A stretch of DNA of 64,000 nucleotides, taken from Labia minor. Its lineage: Eukaryota; Arthropoda; Insecta; Dermaptera; Spongiphoridae. The notes below the pieces were generated by a model. That model was not told where the DNA came from and searched no databases. It was given only the letters and a program-made list of their open reading frames with translations. The DNA lies in the NCBI GenBank assembly GCA_963082975.1, contig OY720346.1, positions 26,964,720 to 27,028,719 on the forward strand, in the 5' to 3' direction. Position numbers and translations under genes: made by a program. This document shows positions 43,353-57,200 of the stretch, piece by piece; position 1 is the stretch's first letter; the number at the start of each line of letters is the position of its first letter.

Positions 43353-43448
43353 CCTATGTCTATACATAAAGAAATTCAACTCTACCTTTGCGTGGTACTA
43401 TATACCTATGTCTATACATAAAGAAATTCAACTCTACCTTTGCGTGGT
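43353..43448. repeat. 44-bp direct duplication, 8-bp spacer
   Basis: The sequence beginning CCTATGTCTATACATAAAGA and ending CTTTGCGTGGT occurs at 43353-43396 and again, unchanged, at 43405-43448. The spacer is ACTATATA. Identity over 44 bp suggests a recent duplication. Confidence 0.85.
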
Positions 43449-43760
43449 TTATGATTAAGTATGAAGCAATAAATAGAAGATATATATTTTCATGATAAAA
43501 TACCAAAATAAGACATAATGTGAATTAATATTATTAATATTATTTTCATATAAAATATGTCTAATGTATAAAATATTCAATTAATAAATTATTTAAAAAA
43601 AATTATTGTTACATTATTAATTGTCAATATTGTGATTATTTTATATGAAATCATATTCTGAAAATAAAATAATTATTATAAATTAGATAGAAATTAAATT
43701 TACATTAAGATAAATATTTTAAAAATTATATCAAAATATTTATTACTTTTATTTATTTTA
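43449..43760. other. AT-rich sequence, nothing recognised
   Basis: No supported feature. Confidence 0.4.
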
Positions 43761-44360
43761 TTTTTACTTTCCCGCATACTTCGTATAAGGGAAGTATTGG
43801 AATCGTCAAAAATTTCGACTTCGAGATTTCGATAGATCTTGACGTTTTAGACCTCCCTGAGTCGGAAAATACCATTTTTCGAATTATGTCTGTGTGTATG
43901 TATGTATGGATGGATGGATGGATGTAATGTTTGTCTGTGAGCATATTTACTCAGAAACTAATCAAGCTAGGCCTTCGAAATTTGGTACACCGATATTATT
44001 CACAGTTTGTAGATTTCTATCAAAATTTCGTCAAAATTGGTTAACCGGAAGTGGTACTTTACCTACAATGGTTGCGTTTACCTTTCAAGTAAAGTACCAG
44101 TTTGCTTCGAGATATTTGCTTCATATTTTGTATATAGATTTAAAAATATGAAAAAAATTCACATTCCAAATTTCATCATGATCTGACTACCGGAAGTGAC
44201 ATTTTACCTATACAAGTAGCGTTAGGTGTAAATTATAAATATATATAATAGTGTTAAACCATTTTACTTTATAATTTAAATTAATTAGTTTGTTTATTTT
44301 TATTGTTGTTAAAACATAATAATAATAACCTAATTACCTATTTATATGCGGGAAAGATTT
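43761..44360 (+). mobile_element. family C short element, copy 2
   Basis: 5' end TTTTTACTTTCCCGCATACT followed by TCGTATAAGGGAAGT; core TGTGTGTATGTATGGATGGA plus GGAT units; shared AAATTTGGTACACCGATATT and TTAACCGGAAGTGGTACTTT; 3' inverted repeat TATGCGGGAAAG. It is close to copy 1 up to about 44,280, but the terminal hairpin is missing and the sequence goes straight into ATTTTTAATTG. So it is 3' trimmed. Confidence 0.72.
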
Positions 44361-46323
44361 TTAATTGTCAGTTAAATAATTACCCAAGAAATTCTTAAAG
44401 TCTAACCAATCAAATTTCCCTCCTATTATTTATGAATGCAAAGTACCACCAAAATGAGAAAAATGTAAAAAAAAATTAACTAATTTGAATAAATAAGTAA
44501 GTATAAAAATGACTTACCAAAAATGATAATTTCTATTTGTCGTATGTTAAAGAATTTCCTCTTAGGGAGTGGTGAGAGGTGTGCGTGGGAGGAGATCAAG
44601 GTGCGGTTCCATCCATTGAACGGATTTTGACCTTTTTGCATAAGCAATAGCCTAATTGGGATCTTTCTTTTATTCACAAGAAACGAAGGCTAATTTTTAA
44701 TAGATTCCAAGTTGAGGAGAATTTAAATAAAAGGTATCATCAGAACCTCCTCCAAGGTTGCCGCGTTTTAATGAATAAATAGAGATCTTTTTTTTTAAGG
44801 TTCAAACACCTAATAGAAAAAACTTTTTTTTTATTTAATTTATAATCTATATTTTAAAAAGAAATGCATTCCAATAACTTAACATATAATTATATTTAAT
44901 TACAGAATTAATTACCAAACTAAATTTATGAATTTTTAAATGAATAATGAAATTTTAATGAAACTTAACTGGTTTTTATTACTTAGAAACCTTGATTTAT
45001 ACTTAATGCTTATTATCCAATTTTCATATTAAATTTCTTTTGAATTACCGGCCGATAAACGTTCCTTTTTATATTAAAAGTTTATAGAGAGAATATCAAT
45101 GTATATCCCTATAAATGGATAACTATTATTATTAATTTTATAATTAATATTACATGTATCGAAAATTATTATTTATTATAAATAAATATGAAGTAAAAAA
45201 AATAAAGTAGTATTTAATCGGATAAAAAAGAGATATTAATTCTTTTATTTTATTGATATTTTTTAGAAAATGAAAGGAAGGTTATTGAGAAGTTTGTTTA
45301 GAATATAAACAATTGGAAATCGACGGATTAATATAGAAAGAATGCAGTATATAAAGGTGATTAGGAGAGAATAGAAATTGGGCAGTTAGGAATATTGCTG
45401 CGGTCAAGAATTTTAAGAGTTTAATAGCTTTACAGCTATATAGTTTATAAACTATCAAGAATTTGATTCTTTAGAGATGTGAGTGACATTTTGATCTTAG
45501 AATTCGTTTCTTATTGTAGAAAAGAAATCTCTTTCTGAAGAAGATATATTAATTAAATTTAATATGCTTATGTAAATTCATATTCATTACTTATTTTTGA
45601 TAAAAATTTAAAAAAAAAAAATCGTGTTTTGCTTGTAAAATTCAAATTTCCAAACTATCATATAGAGAGAGTTTTTACTCCTCTTAATTAAAAAGTGGTC
45701 TTTTTCTTCCGCTTCATATAAAACAACTTTCAGAGAAGACCATAAAAAGAATGATGAAAAAAGAAGTATACAATTGGATATTCACTGGACAATTGAAGAC
45801 CTCCCATAAGAAGATTGGCAGGTGCAAAACGGCAAGCTGTAATGTAAGAACTGTACAACTCATAGTTAAAAGAAAATCCTTATCACCTTGAAGACAGACA
45901 GTTGTTATTCTGTCTTTTTTTTATTAAATTTAAATAAGCTAATAATTGTTTAAGAAAAAGGTATTCTTTTAAGATGCGATAATAAATTTCATGTGGAAAA
46001 AAAGGAATGACAGCTACTTACAAGCATTTCAAGTATTTAGGTCCAGCCAGGATGACTCTAATACAATAGATCCTCAATCCTCAATGAAAAAATAACTCAT
46101 TTGTAACCAAGGAATTTTTTCCTCATTTTAACTAAACATACTTTTTTTAAACCATAAATTTGTGAATTTATGCATCACTAGATTTATAAATATATACTTA
46201 AATTATATCAATGCATTTCTAAAATTTTTTTGAATACTATAGTTTACATTACTTTTTGAAAATCATAGATTTAAAGTCTTTTGAACCAGTCATTAATAAT
46301 CCATTCTTTCTTATTCAAATCCT
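44361..46323. other. AT-rich sequence with a faint LINE fossil
   Basis: Near 45,345-45,430 the + strand reads (E)NRNWAVRNIAAVKNFKSL, similar in layout to the DTWRNVVVAAKNIRV tail of the LINE remnants at 24.9 and 38.9 kb. This is a weak, isolated match. A minus-strand frame at 44480-44677 in a slightly GC-richer patch has no recognisable domain. Confidence 0.35.
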
Positions 46324-46952
46324 AATAAATTGACCTGTGGCCAGGTCCGAACCGACCGACGGTTTGAAGTAAATTAATTTCCAACTACAGAAACAATTTC
46401 AAATAATTTTAATATATCTATTAATGTAATAAAAAACAGATATGGATACATAAATAATAAATATAAACATTTTTAATTTTATTTTATTTATAATATATAT
46501 GCAAGACCAGGCTGTGACGTCATGAATGGCTGGATGACGTCATATAATTTTAAATCAAGAAAAAACTAATAAATATGATTTTTCCCGAGGATAAAACCAA
46601 TACAAAGTGCATGATTTGTGGTGATATATAAAAAAATCTCCTTTGGTGTGAAAATAACCCTTCCCTTCCTATCGTCGATTGCTAATACTACCACTTCCGG
46701 TGTCCGAATTTGCACGAAAAGTTGATCAATTCATCCCACTGATGCATTAAGTAAATATACCAAATTTCATCAAAATCGGTTGAGCCGTTCAGGCTGTACA
46801 CATCTATACGGACAGACGGACGGACAGACATCATGCTAAAAATACTTTTTTCTGTTAAGAAAATGCATGATTCGTGGAGATATGTAAAAATCTCCACATG
46901 TGAAATTTGGTGTGAAAACAATACCTCCCTTACTATCGTCTGTCGGTAAAAA
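46324..46952 (-). mobile_element. family A short element, copy 6
   Basis: Reversed copy with good ends: TTTTTACCGACAGACGATAG at 46952 and CAATTTATT at 46324. The core is ACGGACAGACGGACGGACAG. Inverted repeat CCGACCGACGGTTTGAAG and the CCTGTGGCCAGG hairpin are at the left. One CACACCAAATTTCACATG block is shortened (near 46,640), as in copy 4. The frame at 46688-46921 is repeat-derived. Confidence 0.78.
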
Positions 46953-49548
46953 TTAAGATTTTCTTTACAAATTTCATTGTGTTAAGCTAACTATTCTTCT
47001 GAAAGTACTTTGAATAGAATTGGAAACAATATACTGTTTAAAATTAATAAAAGAAAATACCTCAAATATATAAAATAATTAAAAATAATTATTTATATTG
47101 CTCGGAGGAGTAATTAAAGGAGATATTAAAAATAAACTTTTTAAAATTTTTAATGCAAAAATAATGGTACTATATTCAGAATAACCGATAATACTTGTTC
47201 AAAATTAGCTTATTTGTAAATCAAATTTATAATTTAATCACAACAAGATACAATACTTCGTCATCCCGACCTTTAGATTACCTAGTGAAAGTTCAAGATC
47301 CTATCATAATAAAGTTTCAAATAATTGTGGGAAATAAAGTTCTAGAATCTCTCTAATAGGTTTATTAAACCCAAAATCAGTTTTGATCTAAGCATTTCCG
47401 TATTTTTCAAAAAGCGTATGATTAAAAAAAAAGCCACTCGTGCTTTAATCTCAAATCAAATATTCACACCAAAACAGTTAGGCGAGGATTAGAAAGAAAA
47501 AAAAGAAAGAAAGAAGAAAAGCATGGTCTTTTTGCATCCGTTGTGGCTAAATTTCGTGACTTGGCGCTCCTTGATCTTCGGCTTCTTTAATCTACTTTGT
47601 TTTTTGGCATACAAGTTCCCTTTCTCCTATCCTTTTTTCACTGGCACACCTTTCATCTTTATATTATTCATTGGATCAACCCATTGGTATTATAAATATA
47701 TATATATACCTGACAAATTGAGATATCCAATGAACAATGCATAAAACAAAAATAAAAATAAGGAATAATGCCAATTCATGCAATGTTTTGTTTATACAAA
47801 CTGAAGGGATAATATAAGAGAGTATAATAAATTCAAAAAAAAAAACAAACAAACAATGTACTATCTGTTTGAATAGTTTTTTGAATTTACTATTCATCAT
47901 TATTTCAATAGTATGGATTAAAATCTTTTCTCCTCTTTAGATAATAGGTATAAAAATATTATATAATCTCTAATTAGGAATAAGAAACCAGGCGAATACA
48001 AACTAGACATGTATTTACTTTATGTAAATATAAATAATTTTATATTTATTATATTATTATTTAATCTGTATATTATGGTCATTAGATATGTTCAAATAAA
48101 ATGATGAAAAATATTATAGGATGAATTCAATAAATAATCTTTTTTAATATCGCACTTGATATGAAATACTATGACATCCCCAAAATTATTTTTTTAGAAA
48201 CTTAAAGATTTAAATTGTTGACTTGAAATGTGTGTATAATATTTATAAAAATATAATTGACTAAATTAACCAAAATATGTTACTTATCAGAAATTTATTG
48301 TTAAAAAAATAAAGCTTTTCAAAATAATATTATTAAGCAAAAGAGATTCTACCATAAGTATGGCAAATTTTTAATTTCAATATTTTTTATTATTATAAAT
48401 ATTATTATTAAAATTATTTTTTTTTTATAATTATTATTATTGTATATTTTAAAGTATTTAGCCTTGTATTCAATATATTTTTTAATTCATTATAATTAAA
48501 TATTTATCTTAATATGTATCTATAAATTCTGATAAAACAAAAAATAATTTTATCAAAGTTGGTTAATTTGTGGCTGCGTGAATAAGAGAGAGAGAGAGAG
48601 GAACAGAGAAAGAATGACAAAGAGAGTGAGTGAATTGGCAATGTCATTGGCAAGGACGATTCCGCCCTCAGTACCATACTTTACCAACAGAAAGCGCTTG
48701 AGCTGTCTTTTAACCAAGTTTATTTTTATATCGCGATCTTTTGGCAAAATAATTTTCATTAATAAAAAAAAAAGAAATGTAAATGAATCAATAAATTCAA
48801 TTCAATTAATTTTTTTTATTTTAATAGACAAAATAGTCTTGATTTATAATTTGTTCCAAGTGTAAATATTTTAGTAATTATTTTCATATCAATAGATGTT
48901 TAACGATATAATATATATTTACAAAAGGAAATATATCTTACAAAAATATATATATTTCTTACAAAATTGGTAATTGAATTTTATATCGTTGAATGTGATG
49001 GAGATTAGTGAATTTTACTTGAGAAGAAAAAGCTACCCTACACATCCCTTTCATTTGATTTTCTAAAATGATACCATGAAAGTCTTAACTAAATGAAATC
49101 TCTATTCCTACCAACTACCTAACTACTTTATAATATATTTAAACAAAAAATTGACATATTTATCAATAGATATTTATTAATAGATAAATTAATTATTTTT
49201 TTTTGTCTAGGAAAAGGCTATATAAAAAAAATACCTAGACTATTGGATTCGCTTGGACTCTTCTGATTAGATTCGTGATGACTATGATGATGAGAGAGTG
49301 TGTGTATTTGCCTATGTATATTTATTGTAAATAAACCATTTTTTAGAAAACCCCAAACAAGAAGTGTTGTGGCTCTATCAAGATAATATACCCCTAGACA
49401 CCAATCCAACCCTTCCAGCATCACTACATATATATATATTAAAATATATTTGTTCATGAATATTTTAATATCCATTTCATATGTTAGAAAGGTCAAAGAA
49501 AGAATAAGATTATATTTATATAGAATTAATTTATAATTATATACTACA
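46953..49548. other. AT-rich sequence, nothing firm
   Basis: Two slightly GC-richer patches (47,520-47,690 and 48,565-48,730) have open frames but no recognised domain or paired splice sites. 48,586-48,600 is a (GA)n run. I make no gene call. Confidence 0.35.
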
Positions 49549-50050
49549 TACGAGGGCAGGTCAATAAGTCCGTGACTTTTTGAAATTCTCGCTTCTTAAA
49601 TGAAATGGAAACACTGGTCCTCTCAGCAGGCAACCATCAGCTGACTCCTGTCAAAATTTCAACCAACTGGTTCTTTTTTGACATCCATTAATAACAGACT
49701 ACCTCGAGAAAAAAATTGAAAAAAGTGAATTTCGTGTGCTCATTAAGCATTATGGCATTGGCGTTTTTTAACTGCAATTTGGACGAGTTTTTGCACCGTT
49801 TCGTAACTGTGGATGAAACGTGGATCCACCACAACACACCAGAGACCAATCAGCAGTCAAAACAGTGAGTTTTCTGAGTGAATCGTCACCAAAGAAGACC
49901 ACGACAAATCTTATTTTTTGGAAGGGATAAAAAAACTGGAAAAACGTTCGACGAAGTGCTCAAGAGAGACTACGTTGAAAAATAATATAATTTTTTCATC
50001 CAAAAATCTGTCTTTCATTCAAAAATTCACGGACTTATTAACCTGCCCTG
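49549..50050 (+). mobile_element. mariner element (irritans-like), heavily deleted
   Basis: Left terminus TACGAGGGCAGGTCAATAAG with TCCGTG; the right terminus is the complement of CACGGACTTATTAACCTGCC with one mismatch, though its last bases (CGTA) are altered. + strand fragments: KIEKSEFRVLIKHYGIG (N-terminus), LDEFLHRFVTVDETWIHHNT (first catalytic Asp), then stops, then KTGKTFDEVLKRDYVEK and a stop (C-terminus). The second and third Asp regions are deleted. It is the same family as the element at 63,044. Confidence 0.82.
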
Positions 50051-53000
50051 CCTTCTTGTTTACATGTTTTTTTTATTCGTGGTAAATGTTATATTCTTTC
50101 AAATATATTTTCGATTACACATCCTATAAATTCATGAGATACTTTATAGAAATCGAATCCTAAAATATTGGCATTTATTATTATAAATATGTGTCTACAT
50201 ATGTATATTATTTCTCCCATACTATGAGAAAATAAACAAATAAATATAAAATACAATATATGTATCCAATCTATATAATCGAATTCTAGTTCCCTACTCT
50301 CGTTCCATATGATAATGTTATTTATGGGTAGATGCTTGTAAGCTCCCAAGTGGATTCTGGTTGGACCACTTAACACCCCTCTCCACCAGGGTTTTCTCTT
50401 TCTCGCACTCTTGACACTTGTAGGCTCCCACTCAATTTTTCTTTCTACTAGGCTACTTGTTTTGATATGATTTGACATCTTCGAGGACGCTTCCTTTTAA
50501 CTTAAAGAATGAAGCTTGATAATATATACGATACAGAAAAAAATGAATAGAGGGAGTGGGGAGAATCAGAGAAAGTAAACGGGATATTATTATATAGTTG
50601 GATATTTTAAAAGAAGAAGGACAGAGGGAGTTTTTGTAATATTTTAACTTCTGTGGGCGGATGTTATTCCATTCTCTGATGTTATACGGATCAAGAAGAT
50701 ACGAAAAAATATTTTTCTTTTATTATTATTATTATTGTTATTATTGTTAATATTATTTTATTTTATTATTCTAAAATATTATTCTTAAAATTCTAAATGA
50801 TCTATTTAGAAAGTTTTTATATTTGAAATTCATGCAAGCAAGTTTACAATCAAAATTATTCTAAAAAAATAAATAAATTAATATGTATTTATTTATTTAT
50901 TTTTATTATAAAACAGGCTATAGAGTAAGTTATTTTTATTTTTTCAATTTAATTAATTACATTTTAATAATAAAATTTTGTTCAACTTGGTGAATAATTA
51001 TCCTACGATTTCAATTTTCGTAAAGACAATGATGCAGTTTGAGATTTTCTTAAAATTATCTTCAAAAAGAAAGAAAAATGAAAAGAAGAATATTTTTTTT
51101 TGTTTTTACAATTTTTTTACTTTATGATCTTATTTTATATTTTATAAATAATTATTAATTTCAATTTATAATAAAGAATGATAAGAATGTATGAAATATA
51201 TCTACCACCTGAAATTTTTAGAAATTACTCATGTTTATTATTATTTTAATAATTTGAAAGAATTTTAATTGGAGTGTGATAATAACACTTGTCTAGGTAC
51301 ATAGTTGTATAAAATCTAAGGAAGGAAACCTGTTTTAAGAAATATCTGCTAAATCCCACTTTTGATACCATTTGGATATTAAATTATAAGGGTAAAATAA
51401 AAAAAAAATGAATTAATTAAATCTGTATATATTAAATATATACATTTTTTGAAAAATTTGGAAAATTAAACCTATACTTAATCATAGATTAATACATCAA
51501 ATCAAAGTTTCAAATTTCATATCAAATCAAATAAATCCAAGTTTTAGTCCTTAATAGAAAGAAGGCTTTGTTAAAAAAATTATTTATTGTTTTATGTATA
51601 TTTTTTAAAAATTATAAAAATCAATATTCTATAAGAGAGATCTAAAAGTCATTTCTTTTACTTAACATTTAATTCTGAATTTCTATTAAATCATAATTTG
51701 AAATAATATTAAAATTATTCTTATAATTATTTTTCTTTTTAGGAGGATAAATATCTTATAATGAATTTTGTTGATAAGAAGCCTTATTTTTTAAATAATA
51801 ATAGTTTTATTTATTATTAGAAATTTATTCTTTATGATAAAAAATAAAAAAGATTTCACAATCAAGTGTTATAGTGATCAAAAACGCATAATCAGTCTTT
51901 ATTTTTCATCCCACTTTCTATTTAATTCAACACTTTGTACCTACCACTTATTTCATGTTTTTTTTAACTCAAATCCTATATGTGTAAAACTATCTTTTTA
52001 ATTATTTATTTTATTTTATTTATTGTTTTTTTTTCATTGAAAATTTCTTTATAATAATAGTTATATAATAGTAATTCGAACCGTTTAACTGTTTTTGTTT
52101 TTTGTCATTTTCCTAATTTCTCTTTTTCAACATAAACATGCTTATATAAATTTAACTCATGAAAAAATTTGAGAGGCCCTCATGAATCACTAAACATCAT
52201 CATTAAATAAATAACAAAAAAAATTAAAAAGATTATCTTTTCAATCGTAAAAAAAAAAAAGAAAAAATAATTTCATACGTTTATCATAGCCTAATAAGAT
52301 TATAATGTGGATAAAAGAAGACAATAACAATCAACACTATCCGTGAAAAAGGTAAATTTTCACAGAAAAAAAGGAATAAATCACCTTTATAAGGATGATG
52401 ATGATAATTTATATCCCTCTTTAAAAATCCATGCATTCAATGAGAAAAAGTGAAAAAATTCAATTATCTCTGTTTGATATATGACGTTTCAGAGACGTTT
52501 CCAGGAGCCATTAGTGCCTGTTGAACATCAACATACATAAAATGAACATCAGTATACTTAAAATAAATTGCCTTATCCATTACAAGGCTTACAACTCAAA
52601 CATTTTTATAAGGTAGATATAAATAAATAAGAATATTTTCTATTCAGGGCAGAATTTCAAAAAACATGACTTACTGTCTTGAGAAGTTGATCTTAAATAT
52701 GATATTTTTATATGAAACAAAATTTATTAAGTTTTATCTTAAAAATAAAAATAAATTTGAATGTAAATATTCAGGAAATAATTATAATTATTAATTTAGA
52801 CTTTTTTAATAAATTGTTGTTAATTCCTTCCCTTTCCATGAAGAGATTGAAAATACTAGATTGCAACCAAATAATTATTTTTATAGAATTTGTTAACATA
52901 AATAATATAAAGAGGGAAACGCTGAATGAAATTAATATATTTTGGATAACATAACAAATTTTATAATTTATATATAGATAATTAATATTCCATGTTTAAA

Positions 53001-53600
53001 AATATGCTTTTTTTGAATTTTTTTTAAACTTCAAAAAAATTCTAACTGCAATCACCTAAAGTAAATCAGTAAACGTATGAACAGACTTATTGTTTTGCTC
53101 TATACATTTTTCTAAATATTAATAATCATTTATTTAATAATAAATATAATATTTTTCTCTAAAGAATGATAATGTGTCATTTATTTTAAAAATAAATTAT
53201 TAAAATAATTACGATTAATTTTAAAAATGGATTCTTTAAAAAATCAAATTGTATATAAAATGTGTCGGTACACCCAAAACTATATTTGGAATTTTTTTTT
53301 TTATACAAAAGTTAATAAATACCAAAATCATATAATCAGTCACAATTATTACCTCTTCATTACAATTCCAATAAAAAAAAAAAATTAAAAAATAAATAAA
53401 GATTTTAAATTCAAAAATTGAATGTTTTTTTTATTTTTATTTAATTGTTTCAATGAATACACTAAAAAAAATAATAATAGTATAAAAAAAACATTTTCTT
53501 TTGAAAGGACAGGGTAGTTCACAATTATTATTTATTTTTTTATTTAAATAAAAATTCCATCCATTTAAAAGCATTCTGTTTTTTTTTCTTTTCCCTATTC
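50051..53600. other. AT-rich sequence, nothing firm
   Basis: The minus-strand frame 50089-50478 starts in a GC-richer patch (50,290-50,480) and reads VERKIEWEPTSVKSARKRKP there. I do not recognise it, and the rest of the frame is AT-driven. A short block after TTTCAG at 52,491 is not supported as an exon. The remainder is plain AT-rich DNA. Confidence 0.35.
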
Positions 53601-53710
53601 ATATTTACATAGCACTCTTCGTATCTCTGACAGAGGGATGTAGCGTACTTTTTGTTCAGTTAAACATATTGACGGAGATGGAAATAAAAAAAAAGAAGTC
53701 CACTCGACAC

Positions 53711-53772
53711 CTGTACACTGGGACTGCAGCCGATAGCATCTTCAAGTTGTCCACGGTGATGAGGACACATTC
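53711..53772 (-). CDS. weak candidate exon, unknown product
   Basis: On the minus strand a good polypyrimidine tract and acceptor (ATTTCTTTTTATGTTAG) precede 62 nt reading ECVLITVDNLKMLSAAVPVY, followed by the donor CAG|GTGTCG. The block sits in a GC-richer island (53,600-53,860). The peptide looks like ordinary globular protein, but I cannot name a family. The opposite strand is also open here. If real it belongs to a minus-strand gene nested in or overlapping the tensin-like locus. Confidence 0.22.
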
Positions 53773-54196
53773 CTAACATAAAAAGAAATGAGTGAGATGG
53801 AGAATGAGGTGGGTGAGATCGGGCGGAGGTTACAATTTTAATGGGCAGAGGCGGAAAAAGGAATAATAATTTCTATTGACACAAGAGCGTGGCAATTAGT
53901 TGTGACAACTGGAATGAGACAACATCAGATGTATGATAACGTTGATGATGATGATGATGACGAAGCGATCAAATAACTTTTCATTTAATAACTATTTAAA
54001 AAAAAAAGACATTCAGAAGAATGGGACATAATGTTTATATATTGACTTATTGCTGGTTGAATATATCCTCTAGTCGAGACCAAAGAATTTTTTTTTTTAA
54101 ATAGAATTAAGTAAAAAGAAATCTTTTTAAAAAATACACTTTACTTAAAATTGCACTAAAAAGTAAAAAATAAAATCGCTTTAAAGTGTGTGCGCT
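53773..54196. other. GC-richer flank and AT-rich sequence
   Basis: It contains a (GAT)n microsatellite at about 53,943-53,960. Nothing else is recognised. Confidence 0.4.
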
Positions 54197-54269
54197 CAAA
54201 TTATAATAAGACCGTAAAACATTTAACACCGTAAAACATTTGCTTCCATTTGGTGTTATTATAATTTGA
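54197..54269. repeat. short inverted repeat (MITE-like hairpin)
   Basis: CTCAAATTATAATAAGACC at the left pairs with GGTGTTATTATAATTTGAG at the right (18 of 19 bases). They are separated by about 35 bp that hold a direct repeat ACCGTAAAACATTT. It could fold into one long hairpin and may be a minimal transposon remnant. Confidence 0.6.
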
Positions 54270-57200
54270 GAATAATTTAAGTGTATTTATTAAAAAGATT
54301 TGTTTTTACTTAAATTTATTTTATACTTTTTAGTCGTATTCAGCGCCTCTAGAACTGCTATTGCCATCTATGATTGAAATAGTGAACTATTCCATATTCC
54401 GCATATGAAAGTTTAATTAATTAATTACCACTAATAGATAAATAATTCAGTGGATTTTTCAATTGATTCGTGTATTATTAGCAGGAGGAAGCTCGTATGC
54501 AAAATTTCAAGTTGATTGAATGACGGGAAGTTGTTGAAATATCGATTATAAAATGCCGCGGACAACGTACAACCGGACAGCCCGCGTACAACCGGACAGA
54601 GTGAGTTAAGTAAAAGGGTATAAAAAATTAAAAAATAAAATAAAACACAAATAAATGATAAAAATAATAAAATTTCATTCAATCCATTTCTATTCTTCTC
54701 ATCAAGGTGAATAGATCAGTTTTCACTGGGACACAGCCAGGCCAATTTATCTATTAAATATATATCTTTGCCACAATTAATATAATATTATCAGAAGTAT
54801 AATATATTTTACAAGATACAAGCAATCAGTTTAAATATTTGTTGTATTTTATCTAAAATTAATTTTACAACAATCAAATTTGAAAATGATAATAACAAAT
54901 TAATTAATTTGCTTTAAGTGCATTTTGATAATAAGTACTTTTCTCCTTGCTAATAAAATTATAGCAGTATATTATTTATATAGGTATTTAAATATAAGTT
55001 AATATTGAAATAATTATTTTTTTTTTGTTTCAGGTAAAGATCACATTCTTCTCATTTTTATGGTGTCTTTTCAATTTTAGTAAGTCTATCAATTTTATAT
55101 TATATAGTATAATAGAGTCAATTTAAATTTATATTATTTTGTCATTTATGACCTTTGGTTTAATAGATAATTTTTAATGCAAAATATAAATTTTAACTAC
55201 AGACATAAAAAAATAATCTTATTTATATATATTATAATCTTATTGCGGTTCTTTTAATTATTTTATTTTTTTAATAATTTTTTTTTATTTGCATATTAAT
55301 TAAATTATGATTATATTTCTTTTGATAAATAACATTATATACATATCATATTAAAAGAAAATTTTTATTTATATAGTTTGACATTGAACCAATTAAATTT
55401 ATAAATTTTGATATGATGAAATACTCGTATAAGTTTTAATTTCACTTGTCATAATAAATAAAAATGTTAAAAAATTAAAAAACCCTATTATATATATAAA
55501 AACCAATGAATTAATTTTATTGAAGGTATTTTTATATAATTAATTGATAGGTATTCATTGATATATTTCTATTTTTATTTATATACCTATTTAATTAATA
55601 TATTTATCAAAATTAATTAATATTTTATCTATAATATAATATTAAAAAAAAAATTAAAATTATTTTAATGTGTTAAGAAACAACAAATCGGGGAAAAAAA
55701 CTTATTTTTAATATTATTAATTATAATTTCAATTTTTACCTATTAATTTAATGTAGGGGTCAGTCCAAATGATTCATTGAAGGGAGGAGGGTTAAGCTCC
55801 ATCTCGAAACCTCTTCTATTTATATTAACAAAAGTATATGTAATAGAAGAAATTGGAGAAAATGCATTTATATTTCAATTTTACCAAATAATAATGGGTA
55901 CTTATTCAGATAAACTCAATTTTTGTGGATTTGGATAATACTCTACCAGTGGGTTCCTTTTGCAATTTCAAATAAACTTTCCTTACGAAATTTTTCCCGG
56001 CATCTTATAGTTTTCGTGATAAAATTTATTAAAATTTGCATATAAATCCATTGATATTTTATTTAGCTAGTATGTTTTATCAGTTTGGCTAACAGATGGA
56101 TTTTCGATTTTAATAAGTTCGGTTTGGATTTATGAAAATTAAAAAAATTAATTAAATAATTTTCCTATATCCAAACCGAAATTAGTGAATAAGTGAATAA
56201 TTAGTGAATTAGTCAATAAAACATTACTTAATGACACATTTCGACGTTCATAATTAATCTGTCAAACTTAAAAAATCTTTATTTTAATAACTTTTATCTC
56301 AAAATCTTTAAGATGCCGGAAAAAATTTCAAAAGAAAAGTTTATATGTAATTGCAAAAGGAACCCAGTGGTAAAGTATTATCCAAATTGACGAAAATGAG
56401 TTTACCTGAATAATTACCTAATAGTGTATTATAAAATTTAAGATTAACTATTAATTTTAACTACAATTTTATTACTTGATAAATAAATAAAGAAAAATGG
56501 ATTCAATTTTATCTGGTAATAGCCATACAAGTAATAAACTTAAATATAAATTAGTCATATATGCTATCTCGGATTTATTAAGGGGAATTTACCATACATA
56601 CATAACTTTTCATAAATAATAGTTTGATATTATATAATAAAATATATATAAAAATATGTTACTGTAGAATTATTTGAAATAATGTCGCTTCCGACTTTTG
56701 CTATGATTATTCTGTGACTCGGTTTATTAGAAACACTCACTAAAATTATTTAAGAGGTCACAGTTTCAGTAAAAATCCTGTTTTTTATAATCCTCTTAAA
56801 ATAATGTTTATTTTGGACTAATCCTATTAAGCAATTTTTCATCAAAACGATAGATTCATTTATCATTCTCTTTTAACAGAAAGCTTTCTCCATTAATATC
56901 ATTTAAATTCTGCTAAACCCAGCAAACATGTGTTTTTTTTCTAATTGCTGGTTACTTTGTAAAAAAGTAAATTAATTATAATGATCATGGATAAAGGATA
57001 TACATATTAACTAATTTGAAAGTTTTACTTTTTATACTTATTGAAATATTCTAAGCATTATCATTTTTTTTTTCGTGTGTGAATTGAAATGAAGCCACAT
57101 AACATCATATTACATTATATCTATGACACGAGGGTCACTATTTGATTCATTTAATGATTTTAACTGACCTACCAAAGTTCTGAAAAAAAAAAAACAATAT

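Noticed and set aside
52480..52530. Possible exon after TTTCAG at 52,491
   Set aside because: Short, stops after 15 codons, no donor and no recognisable peptide.
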